A stretch of DNA of 36,299 nt from Roseovarius sp. (GTDB lineage: Bacteria > Pseudomonadota > Alphaproteobacteria > Rhodobacterales > Rhodobacteraceae), in contig JAASSQ010000002.1 in NCBI GenBank assembly GCA_021767845.1, positions 1 through 36,299 of the forward strand. The letters are read 5' to 3'. A program made the translations under genes and the position numbers. Positions 11,866-19,857 of the stretch are shown in pieces (the first letter of the stretch is position 1; every line of letters begins with the position of its first letter). The notes under the pieces were generated by a model. That model was not told the DNA's origin and ran no database searches. It saw nothing but the letters and a program-made list of their open reading frames with translations.

Positions 11866-14121
11866 TCAGCCGTTCTCCGACTGGATTGCGGCCAGCACGC
11901 GGGGTGGCGACATGGGCAATGCGGTCATCCGCACGCCGGCGGCCTCGGACACGGCGTTGGCGACAGCCGCCAGCGGCGGCACGATCGAGGTCTCGCCGAC
12001 GCCGCGCACGCCGTAGGGGTGGCCGGGGTTCGGGATTTCAAGGATCACCGTGTCGATCATCGGCAGGTCCGATGCGACCGGGATTCGGTAATCGAGGAAA
12101 CCGGGGTTCTGCAGGATGCCATCCTCGCCATAGATGTATTCCTCGTTCAGTGCCCAGCCGATGCCCTGCACCGCGCCGCCCTGGAACTGACCCTCGACAT
12201 AAGACGGGTGCACCGCCTTACCGGCGTCCTGGAACACCGTGTAGCGCAGGATCTTGACGGCGCCCGTATCGGGATCGACCTCGGTATCGACCATGTGGGT
12301 GGCAAAGCTGACACCGGCGCCTTCGGCATTGACCTCGAAATGGCCCGCAATCGGACCGCCGGTGTTCGAGGCGATGGCGGCGATCTCGGCCAGCGACATC
12401 GGCTCGTGGTCGCCGGCATTGGGGCCGGCCGGTTTGGCGGCGCCGTCTTCCCAGACCACGGCCTCTTCGTCGATGCCCCAGACCATCGCGGCGCGTTTGC
12501 ACATCTCACGCTTCGCGGCACGGGCCGCTTCAATGGTGGCAAGGCCCACGGCAAAGGTTACGCGGCTGCCATCCGTCACCTCGTTCTGGCCGAGCGATCC
12601 GGTATCGGCGATCACGGTGCGCACCTTGTCATAGGGGATGCCCAGTTCCTCGGCCGCCATCATCGACATCGAGGCGCGCGAGCCGCCGATGTCGGGGTTG
12701 CCCTCGGACAGCGTAACGGTACCGTCCGGCGTGATGTTGAGTGACACGCAGGTATCCCCGCCGAAGTTGAACCAGAACCCGCAAGCCACGCCCCGGCCCT
12801 GGTTCGGGCCAAGCGGCGCGGACCAATGCGGATGGTCCTTGGCCTTGCGCAGCGTGGCCTCCAGCCCGATGGCAGGATAGGTCGGGCCATAGGATGCACG
12901 CGTGCCTTCGCGCGCGGCGTTCTTCAACCGAACCTCCAGCGGGTCCAGGCCGAATCCCTTGGCCAATTCGTCGATCGCGCTTTCCACGGCAAAGGCAGCC
13001 ATCGGCGCGCCGGGTGCACGATACGCGGCCTGCTTGGGGCGGTTGGTGACAACGTCCCATCCCACCGTCTTCACGTTTTCCAGATCATAAGGCGCGAAGG
13101 CCGACATCGACCCCATGTCCACGGGCGAGCCGGGATAGGCCCCGCCCTGATAGCGCAGCTCGGCGAAACCGGCGGTGATGCGGCCATCTTTCGTCATGCC
13201 GATGCGCACGTCGATGGAGCTCGAGGCGGTGGGGCCGGTGGCGCGCAGCACCTCGGCGCGCGACATCACCATCTTGACCGGCCGCCCGGATTTTTGCGCC
13301 AGTTTCAGCGCGACGGGTTCAAGGAACACGGTGGTCTTGCCCCCGAACCCGCCACCGATTTCCGACGCCGTGACGCGCAACTGCCCCTGCTCGATGCCCA
13401 GGATCTCGGCGCATGTGTTGCGCACCATGTAATGACCTTGCGTGCAGCACCACAGATCGGCCTGACCATCCGGCCCCATCGAGGCCAGGCAGGCATGAGG
13501 TTCGATGTAGCCCTGATGCGTGGCCTCTGTGCGGTAGGTGCGTTCCAGCACCCGGTCGGCCTGTGCCAGCCCGGCCTCGATATCCCCGTGCCCGAATTCG
13601 TGGCGCGCCATGACATTGGGCGACATGCCCTCCGGCACGGTTTCGTTCGCGCGGCCATCGTGCAGGCTTGGCGCATCGGGTTGCATCGCCGCGTCCACGT
13701 CCGTGACATGCGGCAAAGGCTCGTAGTCGATTTCGATCAGCTTCAGCGCCTGCTTGGCAATCTTGCCCGATGTCGCGGCCACGGCGGCCACGGCGTGTCC
13801 GTCGTAAAGCGCCTTGTCGCCCGCCATGCAGTTATCCAGAACATCCGCCGTCGCCTCGTTCTCGACCGCGCCGAAATCGGCGCGCGTCACCACGGCATGC
13901 ACACCTGTCAGGGCCTCGGCGGCGGAGGTGTCGATCGACTTGATCCGCGCATGGGCGTGCGGGCTGCGCAGGACAAGCCCCACCAACATGCCGGGCGCCG
14001 ACATGTCGGCGCCGAACCGCGCCCTGCCCGTGACCTTGTCGATCCCGTCGGGCCGCAGCGGGCGGGTGCCGATCACCTTGAAATTCAGCTTTTCGCCGTC
14101 GCTCTTGCTGTCGAGTGCCAT
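11866..14121 (-). CDS. Xanthine-dehydrogenase-family molybdopterin-binding subunit
   Basis: Large catalytic subunit (751 residues) of a molybdenum hydroxylase of the xanthine dehydrogenase/aldehyde oxidase/CoxL family. Seen: an N-terminal domain with TGRARFGADM, the Moco-contact motif GGGFGGK at 256-262, a variant of the AYRxPG motif (AYRAPGAP), and the catalytic base Glu710 in GVRGVGETS. The CO-dehydrogenase signature AYxCSFR is absent, so this is not a form I CO dehydrogenase. The true substrate (a purine, aldehyde, N-heterocycle or aromatic acyl-CoA) cannot be told. The ATG at 14121 shares one base with the stop of the [2Fe-2S] gene; a GTG one codon earlier is possible. Active sites in this family face the cytoplasm unless a Tat signal is present, and none is seen. 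Confidence 0.9.
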   Translation of the reverse strand: MALDSKSDGEKLNFKVIGTRPLRPDGIDKVTGRARFGADMSAPGMLVGLVLRSPHAHARIKSIDTSAAEALTGVHAVVTRADFGAVENEATADVLDNCMAGDKALYDGHAVAAVAATSGKIAKQALKLIEIDYEPLPHVTDVDAAMQPDAPSLHDGRANETVPEGMSPNVMARHEFGHGDIEAGLAQADRVLERTYRTEATHQGYIEPHACLASMGPDGQADLWCCTQGHYMVRNTCAEILGIEQGQLRVTASEIGGGFGGKTTVFLEPVALKLAQKSGRPVKMVMSRAEVLRATGPTASSSIDVRIGMTKDGRITAGFAELRYQGGAYPGSPVDMGSMSAFAPYDLENVKTVGWDVVTNRPKQAAYRAPGAPMAAFAVESAIDELAKGFGLDPLEVRLKNAAREGTRASYGPTYPAIGLEATLRKAKDHPHWSAPLGPNQGRGVACGFWFNFGGDTCVSLNITPDGTVTLSEGNPDIGGSRASMSMMAAEELGIPYDKVRTVIADTGSLGQNEVTDGSRVTFAVGLATIEAARAAKREMCKRAAMVWGIDEEAVVWEDGAAKPAGPNAGDHEPMSLAEIAAIASNTGGPIAGHFEVNAEGAGVSFATHMVDTEVDPDTGAVKILRYTVFQDAGKAVHPSYVEGQFQGGAVQGIGWALNEEYIYGEDGILQNPGFLDYRIPVASDLPMIDTVILEIPNPGHPYGVRGVGETSIVPPLAAVANAVSEAAGVRMTALPMSPPRVLAAIQSENG

Positions 14122-14600
14122 CACGATGCCTCCCGCATGTCCTGGGCCGCATCCAGAACGGCCCGGATAATCTTGTCATATCCGGTGCAGCGGCACAGGT
14201 TGCCCGCCAGCCAGTAGCGCGCCTCTTCCTCGGTCGGGTCGGGGTTGCGTTCCAGCAGCGACTTGGCCGCCACGAGGATGCCCGGCGTGCAGATCCCGCA
14301 TTGCAGCGCCGCGTGCTCGATGAACTTCTGTTGCAGCGGGTGCAGCGTATCGCCTTTGGCCATGCCCTCGATCGTGCCGATCTCGCGGCCCTCGGCCTCG
14401 GCGCCCAGCATCAGGCAGGCGCAGACCAGACGGCCATCGACCGTGATCGAACAGGCCCCGCAATCGCCGGTGCCACAGCCCTCTTTCGATCCGGTCATGC
14501 CCAGCCTGTCACGCAGCACGTCCAGCAGCGTGTCCTCGGCCTCGCACAGGTATTCCGTGGGGTCGCCATTGATCGTCGTGGTGACGTGAATCTTGCTCAT
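14121..14600 (-). CDS. [2Fe-2S] subunit of molybdenum hydroxylase
   Basis: Electron-transfer subunit of 159 residues with two [2Fe-2S] clusters. The plant-ferredoxin-like N-terminal domain has Cys42, Cys47, Cys50 and Cys62 (GCGTGDCGAC then CACL). The helical C-terminal domain has Cys101, Cys104, Cys136 and Cys138 (CGICTPG and CRCTGY). All eight ligands are present. Its stop overlaps the start of the Mo subunit by one base, and its start overlaps the stop of the FAD subunit by four. This is the usual small subunit that passes electrons from the Mo centre to FAD. Confidence 0.95.
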   Translation of the reverse strand: MSKIHVTTTINGDPTEYLCEAEDTLLDVLRDRLGMTGSKEGCGTGDCGACSITVDGRLVCACLMLGAEAEGREIGTIEGMAKGDTLHPLQQKFIEHAALQCGICTPGILVAAKSLLERNPDPTEEEARYWLAGNLCRCTGYDKIIRAVLDAAQDMREAS

Positions 14601-15460
14601 GCCGCACCTCCTGCGCGGGTCTTTGCGATGGCCGTGGCGCGCCGCGCCAGCACACCGGCCACGTGTTTGCGGTAATCCGCGGTGCCGCGCTTGTCGTCGA
14701 TCGGGTTGGCCGCGGCCGAGCAGGCCTGCGCCACGCGATCCAGCGTGGCCGCGTCGATGATTGACCCGGTCAGGATGTCGGCTGCCTCCTTGACCGCGAT
14801 CACCTTGGGCCCCACCGCGCCAAGCGCCACCCGCGCCGCGGTGCAGGTGCCTGCGGCGTCCAGTGTCAACGAGACTGCGCAACCCACCACCGCGATGTCC
14901 ATTTCGGTGCGCGGAATGAAACGCAGGTAGGCATCGCCCGACCGCGCCGGCCGCGCGGGCAGGAAGATCGAGGTGATGAACTCGTCCCGCCCAAGGCTGG
15001 TTTTTCCCGGCCCGTCCGGCACATCGAACACCGCCACATCCCGAACACCGTCGGGTCCGGCCACCCGCGCCACCGCGTCGGCGGCAACCAGTGCCGGAAC
15101 GCTGTCGGCGGCGGGCGAGGCGTTGCACAGGTTGCCCGCCATCGTGGCGCGGCCCTGGATCTGGGTCGATCCGATCAGGCCCACGGCCTCGACCACGCCC
15201 GGCCAGTCGCTGACCAGATCGGCGTTTTCGCTCATTTCCGCGCCCGGGACCGCCGCCCCGATCCGCCAGCCGCCGTCTTCGCGGGTGATCCGGCGCAGTT
15301 CGTCTATGCGCTTGATGTCAAGCACGCTGTCGGGTTCGGTCATGCCCGAGCGCAGACGCACCAGAAGATCGGTGCCGCCTGCCAAAACGCGGCATTCGCC
15401 GGTTCGAGACGCCAGAAGCTGCACGGCATCTTCAACGGTGTTGGGGGACAAATATTGCAT
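14597..15460 (-). CDS. FAD-binding subunit of molybdenum hydroxylase
   Basis: Medium subunit of 287 residues. FAD-binding motifs of the CoxM/XdhB family are visible: AGGTDLLVRLRSG near residues 27-39 and TMAGNLCNASPAADS near 104-118. The C-terminal CO_deh_flav_C region carries YRKHVAGVLARRA. It is the first gene of the five-gene minus-strand operon FAD, [2Fe-2S], Mo, MoaD-like, NUDIX, whose promoter should lie in the roughly 290-base divergent gap before the GH13 gene. Subunit order medium-small-large is common for this family. Confidence 0.92.
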   Translation of the reverse strand: MQYLSPNTVEDAVQLLASRTGECRVLAGGTDLLVRLRSGMTEPDSVLDIKRIDELRRITREDGGWRIGAAVPGAEMSENADLVSDWPGVVEAVGLIGSTQIQGRATMAGNLCNASPAADSVPALVAADAVARVAGPDGVRDVAVFDVPDGPGKTSLGRDEFITSIFLPARPARSGDAYLRFIPRTEMDIAVVGCAVSLTLDAAGTCTAARVALGAVGPKVIAVKEAADILTGSIIDAATLDRVAQACSAAANPIDDKRGTADYRKHVAGVLARRATAIAKTRAGGAA

Positions 15461-15752
15461 TGGCGCTTCCAGATTGCAGGTGGCTGGCCGCGGTCCCGCG
15501 ACCGGATCGTGTTGTCGCCCAAAGCGTAACCACTGCCGGGAGCGGACTCAATGACCGTTCCGACACGTTCTGTTGCCTCCGGCGACATCGCGCTGGCGCA
15601 TTTTTTGACCACATCCCGAATGCTGTCACAGTCATGTGGCGCAGTAGATGGACCGGGCAGCCCGGTTGTTCTACCACTTGAAAGGAGATCGTCCGGCGCT
15701 TCGATACGTTTCGGTCGGTCCCGGCAAGACGGAACCAGGAGCCGCCCCAAAG

Positions 15753-17504
15753 GTGACGCAACAATCGAAACCCGGACTGTTCCAGGCCCGCCTGCATGAA
15801 TTGGTCGCGACGATCTATCCGCAGGAAGACTGCGAGGCGCTGTCGGCCAGGATCGTATCCGCCTTCTGGCCCGAAGGCACGCATCGGCGCAAACGCGCCC
15901 GAGCGCCCAGCAACGGGCTTTGGTCGGAAAGGGACGCGGTTCTGATCACCTACGGGGACACCATCCGCGACGGCAAACACAAGCCTCTGGACCTGTTGCA
16001 GGATTTCCTGGTCAACCATCTGCAAGGCGTGGTGAACGGCGTGCATATCCTGCCGTTCTTCCCGTTCAGCTCGGATGACGGGTTCGCCGTCACCGATTAC
16101 CGTGCCGTGAACTCCCAGCTTGGGGAGTGGGCCGATATCGAACGGATCGCAAGGCGCTTCCATCTGATGTCGGACCTTGTGCTGAACCATGTCTCGTCAC
16201 AGGGCGCGTGGTTCAATGCCTACCGGCAGGGACAATCCCCGTATGATCGCTTCTTTTACGAGGCCGATCCGAATGATGACCTGTCCAAGGTGGTGCGCCC
16301 CCGGACAACGCCGCTGCTGCAAAGGATCGAGACCCGGCAGGGTGTGCGCCATGTCTGGTGTACCTTCAGTCACGACCAGATCGACCTGAATTTCGCCAAT
16401 CCCGAGGTTCTGCTGGAAATGCTTCGCATCATCCGGCTGCATATCAAAAAGGGCGTGCGCATCCTGAGGCTGGATGCCGTGGCGTTCATCTGGAAAGAGG
16501 TCGGGACCAATTGCATCCACCTGCCGCAAACGCATGCCATCGTGCAGCTTTTGCGCCTGCTGTGTGATTATGCCACCGAAACCGTCGTTCTACTGACCGA
16601 AACCAACGTGCCGCGCAGCGAGAACCTGAGCTATTTCGGCAACCGAAACGAGGCACACGCGGTCTACAACTTCCCCCTGCCGCCGCTGATTTTGCATGCG
16701 ATGCAATCGGGAACCGCGCGATACCTGCATCGCTGGCAGGCCGCGATGCCCCCCGCGCAGCTTGGATGTGCCTATCTGAATTTCACGGCCAGCCATGATG
16801 GCATCGGGATGCGCCCGGCCGAGGGCGTCCTGCCGCCCGAGGAAAAGGCGCGCATGATCGAAACGGTTCAGGCGGCGGGCGGTCTGGTCTCGATGCGGGC
16901 GCTGCCCGATGGCAGGGAAGAACCCTACGAACTCAATTCATCGCTGTTCGATGCTCTGCGCCGCACCTTCAAGGGTGAAGACGCCCATCACATCGAACGG
17001 TTCTTTTGTTCGCAGACCATCGTGATGTCGCTCGAGGGAATACCGGCCTTCTACATCCATTCCCTGCTGGCCACCCGCAACGATCACGACGCCGTCACGC
17101 GGCGCGGCATGAAGCGGGCGATCAACCGTCACCGCTGGCACTATCCCGATCTGATGGAGCTTCTGCGCGACCCCGCCTCCGAGCAGTCGCAGGTGATGCG
17201 CGGCATGTCCGAACGCCTGCGGATCCGGTCACGCCAGCCTGCCTTTCATCCCAATGCCACCCAGTTCACGCTGACGCTGGATGACCGGTTGTTCGGCATC
17301 TGGCGGCAAAGCCTTGACCGCAACCAGTCGATCTTCGCCATCCACAATGTCAGCGATGAACCGGTGTCGGTCAGCCGCTCGGCGATCAACCTGATCGAGG
17401 ATGACCGCTGGTTCGATCTGCTGAGCGGGGAGGAAATCGTGCTTGGCGGTCCCGAAATCGTCTTCGGGCCCTATCAATGCCGCTGGATCTCCAACCGGGC
17501 CTGA
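15753..17504 (+). CDS. GH13_18 phosphorylase, probably glucosylglycerate phosphorylase
   Basis: Glycoside hydrolase family 13, sucrose-phosphorylase subfamily, 583 residues from this start. Catalytic residues are all visible: nucleophile Asp241 (RLDAVAFIWKE), acid/base Glu283 (LLTETNVP) and Asp349 (SHDGIG). The sequence closely resembles what I recall of E. coli YcjM, a glucosylglycerate phosphorylase. It converges on gpgS and a matching phosphatase, so splitting glucosylglycerate to glucose-1-phosphate and glycerate is the best guess; sucrose phosphorylase is the alternative. The start is uncertain. The GTG at 15753 has AGGAG 11 bases upstream and fits the family N-terminus, while an ATG at 15648 would add 35 unconserved residues. 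In the divergent gap upstream, an inverted repeat CCACAT (15609-15614)/ATGTGG (15634-15639) could be an operator. Confidence 0.85.
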   Translation: MTQQSKPGLFQARLHELVATIYPQEDCEALSARIVSAFWPEGTHRRKRARAPSNGLWSERDAVLITYGDTIRDGKHKPLDLLQDFLVNHLQGVVNGVHILPFFPFSSDDGFAVTDYRAVNSQLGEWADIERIARRFHLMSDLVLNHVSSQGAWFNAYRQGQSPYDRFFYEADPNDDLSKVVRPRTTPLLQRIETRQGVRHVWCTFSHDQIDLNFANPEVLLEMLRIIRLHIKKGVRILRLDAVAFIWKEVGTNCIHLPQTHAIVQLLRLLCDYATETVVLLTETNVPRSENLSYFGNRNEAHAVYNFPLPPLILHAMQSGTARYLHRWQAAMPPAQLGCAYLNFTASHDGIGMRPAEGVLPPEEKARMIETVQAAGGLVSMRALPDGREEPYELNSSLFDALRRTFKGEDAHHIERFFCSQTIVMSLEGIPAFYIHSLLATRNDHDAVTRRGMKRAINRHRWHYPDLMELLRDPASEQSQVMRGMSERLRIRSRQPAFHPNATQFTLTLDDRLFGIWRQSLDRNQSIFAIHNVSDEPVSVSRSAINLIEDDRWFDLLSGEEIVLGGPEIVFGPYQCRWISNRA

Positions 17505-17514
17505 CCGCGGTCAG
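17501..17514. repeat. Palindrome spanning two convergent stop codons
   Basis: CTGACCGCGGTCAG is a perfect 14-bp palindrome. Its two arms contain the TGA stop of the GH13 gene and, on the other strand, the TGA stop of gpgS. It fills the whole six-base gap between the genes. With only seven bases per arm and no T-tract it is a poor terminator on its own. Confidence 0.6.
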
Positions 17515-18731
17515 CGGAACCGGGCCTCGTCCTCGGATGCGGCCCGCCGGAGATCGGCCAGGAAATCCGGGTCGGCAGCATGCACGCGGTTCCACGTCGG
17601 GATGAAGGGGCTTTCGTTGGGATTTTCCAGGAAGACCTGGCCCGCGCGAATGATGTTCTCGGCGAAAAGCTCGACGGATTTTTCTTCCTTGTGACGGTCC
17701 ACGGCAAGGCCGTTCATCTTGGCGTCGTTGTAATAGCTTTCCAGCAGGTCCAGCGCCTGCCTGTAATAGGTGGCTTTCAGCGTGCGAAAAAGGTTCGGGG
17801 TAAACACCGTCCCGTCCGAGGCCAGCTTGCGGAACACCGCCTTGCAGATGTCGGTGGACATGCGGCTCAGTCCGCGGCTGGCATCCTCTGGCGACAGGTC
17901 TTGGTGCTTGTGGTCATAGGCGTCCGAGATATCCACCTGGCAGACCGCATGCGGCGCCAGGTTGCGCCACGCTTCGGACAGGACGCCGATCTCCAGCCCC
18001 CAGTCCGACGGGATGCGCAAATCCGGCAGGGTGGCCGTGCGCAGCGCGAATTCACCGGACAGCGGATAGCGGAAGCTGCGCAGGTAATCCAGGTAATCGC
18101 GGTCGCCCACCACCTTTTTCAGAGCGATCAGGAGCGGGCTGACCAGCAGGCGCGTCACCCGCCCGTTCAGCCGCTGGCCGTCGATGCGCGGATAGAACCC
18201 CTTGGCCATCTGGTAGGGAAAGGCCGGATGCGCCACCGGGTAGACAAGCCGGGCCAGCATCCCGCGGTCATAGGTCAGGATGTCACAATCATGAATCGCC
18301 ATGATCGCGCTGTCCGCGCAGGCGATCAAATAGCCCATGCAGCCCCAGACATTCTTGCCCTTGCCGGCCTCTTGCGGGGCCAGGCCAAGATGGTCCAGCC
18401 TAGAGCCCAGTTCCGTCATGCGCGGGCTGTCGTTCCAAAGCACGATGTGCTTCTGCGGCAGCCGCGCAAAAAACTCTCGTGCGTGGCGAAACTGCGCCTC
18501 GTTCGCCTGATCCAGGCCGATGATGATGCGGTGCAGATAGGGAACACTGGAAAGCTCGTCGAGGATATGCGGCAGGGCGGGCCCTTCGAGTTCGGAGTAG
18601 AGACACGGCAGGATCAACGAGATCTTGCGGCTCTCGGCAAAGGCGCTCAACTCGTAGGTCAGGTCGTCGAGGCTGCGGGTTCTGAGGTTGTGCAGCGTGG
18701 TGATGCTGCCGTTCTGATGAAAATCAGCCAT
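17511..18731 (-). CDS. gpgS: Glucosyl-3-phosphoglycerate synthase
   Basis: Retaining glycosyltransferase of the GT81/GpgS type, 406 residues. It would transfer glucose from an NDP-glucose to 3-phosphoglycerate, the first step in making the compatible solute glucosylglycerate. The nucleotide-binding start ISLILPCLYSELEGPAL, the metal-binding DxD motif at 148-150 (IHDCDILTYDR), and the acceptor-region motifs (YPLSGEFALR, PSDWGLEIGVLSEAW) are visible. It follows the phosphatase gene with an 8-base overlap. Mannosyl-3-phosphoglycerate synthase (GT55) is the alternative but has a different sequence style. Confidence 0.85.
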   Translation of the reverse strand: MADFHQNGSITTLHNLRTRSLDDLTYELSAFAESRKISLILPCLYSELEGPALPHILDELSSVPYLHRIIIGLDQANEAQFRHAREFFARLPQKHIVLWNDSPRMTELGSRLDHLGLAPQEAGKGKNVWGCMGYLIACADSAIMAIHDCDILTYDRGMLARLVYPVAHPAFPYQMAKGFYPRIDGQRLNGRVTRLLVSPLLIALKKVVGDRDYLDYLRSFRYPLSGEFALRTATLPDLRIPSDWGLEIGVLSEAWRNLAPHAVCQVDISDAYDHKHQDLSPEDASRGLSRMSTDICKAVFRKLASDGTVFTPNLFRTLKATYYRQALDLLESYYNDAKMNGLAVDRHKEEKSVELFAENIIRAGQVFLENPNESPFIPTWNRVHAADPDFLADLRRAASEDEARFR

Positions 18732-19518
18732 CGTGTTTCATGCCCTCGATCAACCCCAGTTCGGTCAGACGCGCCACGACGGCCTGCGCCCACCCTTGCG
18801 GGCCTTCCAGCGTGCTCCGCCGGATTTGTCCGGTGTCTTCTCCGGGCAGCCGGGGAAGGGGCGGGGACTGGCGGTTCTTAACAATCACGCCGATCTCGGC
18901 GCTTTGCAACATTTCAAGGTCGTTGGGCGCATCGCCAAGTGCCATGGTGTGGCGTGGCCTAAAGGCGGCAATGATCTCGGCCATGCGGTCCGCCTTGCTG
19001 CCGCCAAGCGACAGCGTCAGGAAACGCCCGCCGCTGCGCACATGCAAACCGGCGGCTTGGGCGCGGTCCAGAAACCTGTGCAGGCCTTCTTCCGTTCCGG
19101 TCCAAAGGCCCGGTTCGCTGAACAGTCGTTGCTGGGCGAGGGCGGCACCGGCGTGGGGCAGTCCGGTAAGGCGGGCAATTTCCTCCTCGCTCATGTCGCC
19201 GAAGCCGCGAAACCCCGAGGGCAACCCGCCAAGACGTGCCCGGATTTCGGCGTATTGCGTGTCGGTCTGCGGGATACCCTGACCGGGTGGCAACAGGCCG
19301 CCGCCGTTCTCGACGATGGCGGGCCAGTCGGCGAATCCCATCTCGTCGCGCAGCGGCGCGACCTCCGCGGCGGTCTTGCTCGAGGCCAGCACCAGCCCCA
19401 CGCCAAGATTTTGCAGACGGGCCAGCACGGGGGCCGCCGCCGCCCAGGAATAGCTGTTGTGATCCAGCAACGTGCCATCCAGATCGGAAAACACGATGAT
19501 GTCCGGTGCGTCTCGCAT
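18724..19518 (-). CDS. HAD-family glucosyl/mannosyl-3-phosphoglycerate phosphatase
   Basis: HAD superfamily IIB phosphatase of 264 residues. The nucleophile and acid are Asp12 and Asp14 in FSDLDGTLLD. Motif II is LASSK and the C-terminal acidic motif is ALGDAPNDLEML. The sequence style is that of mannosyl-3-phosphoglycerate phosphatase (MpgP/YedP). Next to gpgS it most likely dephosphorylates glucosyl-3-phosphoglycerate to glucosylglycerate. The open frame continues about 100 codons upstream, but across the tRNA-Gly gene on the opposite strand, so I chose the ATG at 19518. It overlaps gpgS by 8 bases and is the first gene of the pair. Confidence 0.85.
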   Translation of the reverse strand: MRDAPDIIVFSDLDGTLLDHNSYSWAAAAPVLARLQNLGVGLVLASSKTAAEVAPLRDEMGFADWPAIVENGGGLLPPGQGIPQTDTQYAEIRARLGGLPSGFRGFGDMSEEEIARLTGLPHAGAALAQQRLFSEPGLWTGTEEGLHRFLDRAQAAGLHVRSGGRFLTLSLGGSKADRMAEIIAAFRPRHTMALGDAPNDLEMLQSAEIGVIVKNRQSPPLPRLPGEDTGQIRRSTLEGPQGWAQAVVARLTELGLIEGMKHDG

Positions 19519-19623
19519 GGCAAAAGCATAGACCGGTCCCCCGCCGGGGGCGAGGCGCGCAGCGTCGCAGGCACCAAGCGCACGCCGGACGCTTGCCCTG
19601 CCGCCTGCTTGCAGACCTTCCGC

Positions 19624-19652
19624 TTGACGTCGATAGCTGCTTGAAATAACTC
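19624..19652 (+). promoter_or_regulatory. Probable promoter of tRNA-Gly
   Basis: TTGACG at 19624-19629, a 17-base spacer and TAACTC at 19647-19652. The expected start lies about 7-8 bases before the mature tRNA 5' end. The -10 match is weak. Confidence 0.45.
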
Positions 19653-19665
19653 TCGGCATGGCCGA

Positions 19666-19739
19666 GCGGGCATGGTGAAATGGTATCACACGAGCCTTCC
19701 AAGCTCTTGGTGCGGGTTCGATTCCCGCTGCCCGCTCCA
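19666..19739 (+). tRNA. tRNA-Gly (TCC anticodon)
   Basis: A 74-base cloverleaf. The acceptor stem is GCGGGCA (19666-19672) with TGCCCGC (19729-19735), the anticodon arm is GAGCC-TTCCAA-GCTC with anticodon TCC, and the T-arm has GGTTCGATTCC. The CCA end is encoded (19737-19739). It is not an integration site here. Confidence 0.95.
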
Positions 19740-19760
19740 CCTCCCGTTCCCCGGCACACC

Positions 19761-19794
19761 GTGTGCGACGTTTCAGGGTGTGCGACGATTCAGG
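19761..19794 (+). repeat. Tandem 17-bp repeat, two copies
   Basis: GTGTGCGACGTTTCAGG (19761-19777) is followed directly by GTGTGCGACGATTCAGG (19778-19794), with one mismatch. It lies in the 118-base gap between tRNA-Gly and the ABC exporter gene. It could be a tandem binding site or simple slippage. Confidence 0.7.
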
Positions 19795-19857
19795 CCTCTT
19801 GACCCCGGCGGCCTGCGCGGCCAAGAAACATGCCCGGACAGGTTAAGGGAACGGACC

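Noticed and set aside
19519..19824. N-terminal extension of the HAD phosphatase frame
   Set aside because: It runs antisense through tRNA-Gly and encodes no conserved sequence; the DxDGT motif normally lies close to the N-terminus.
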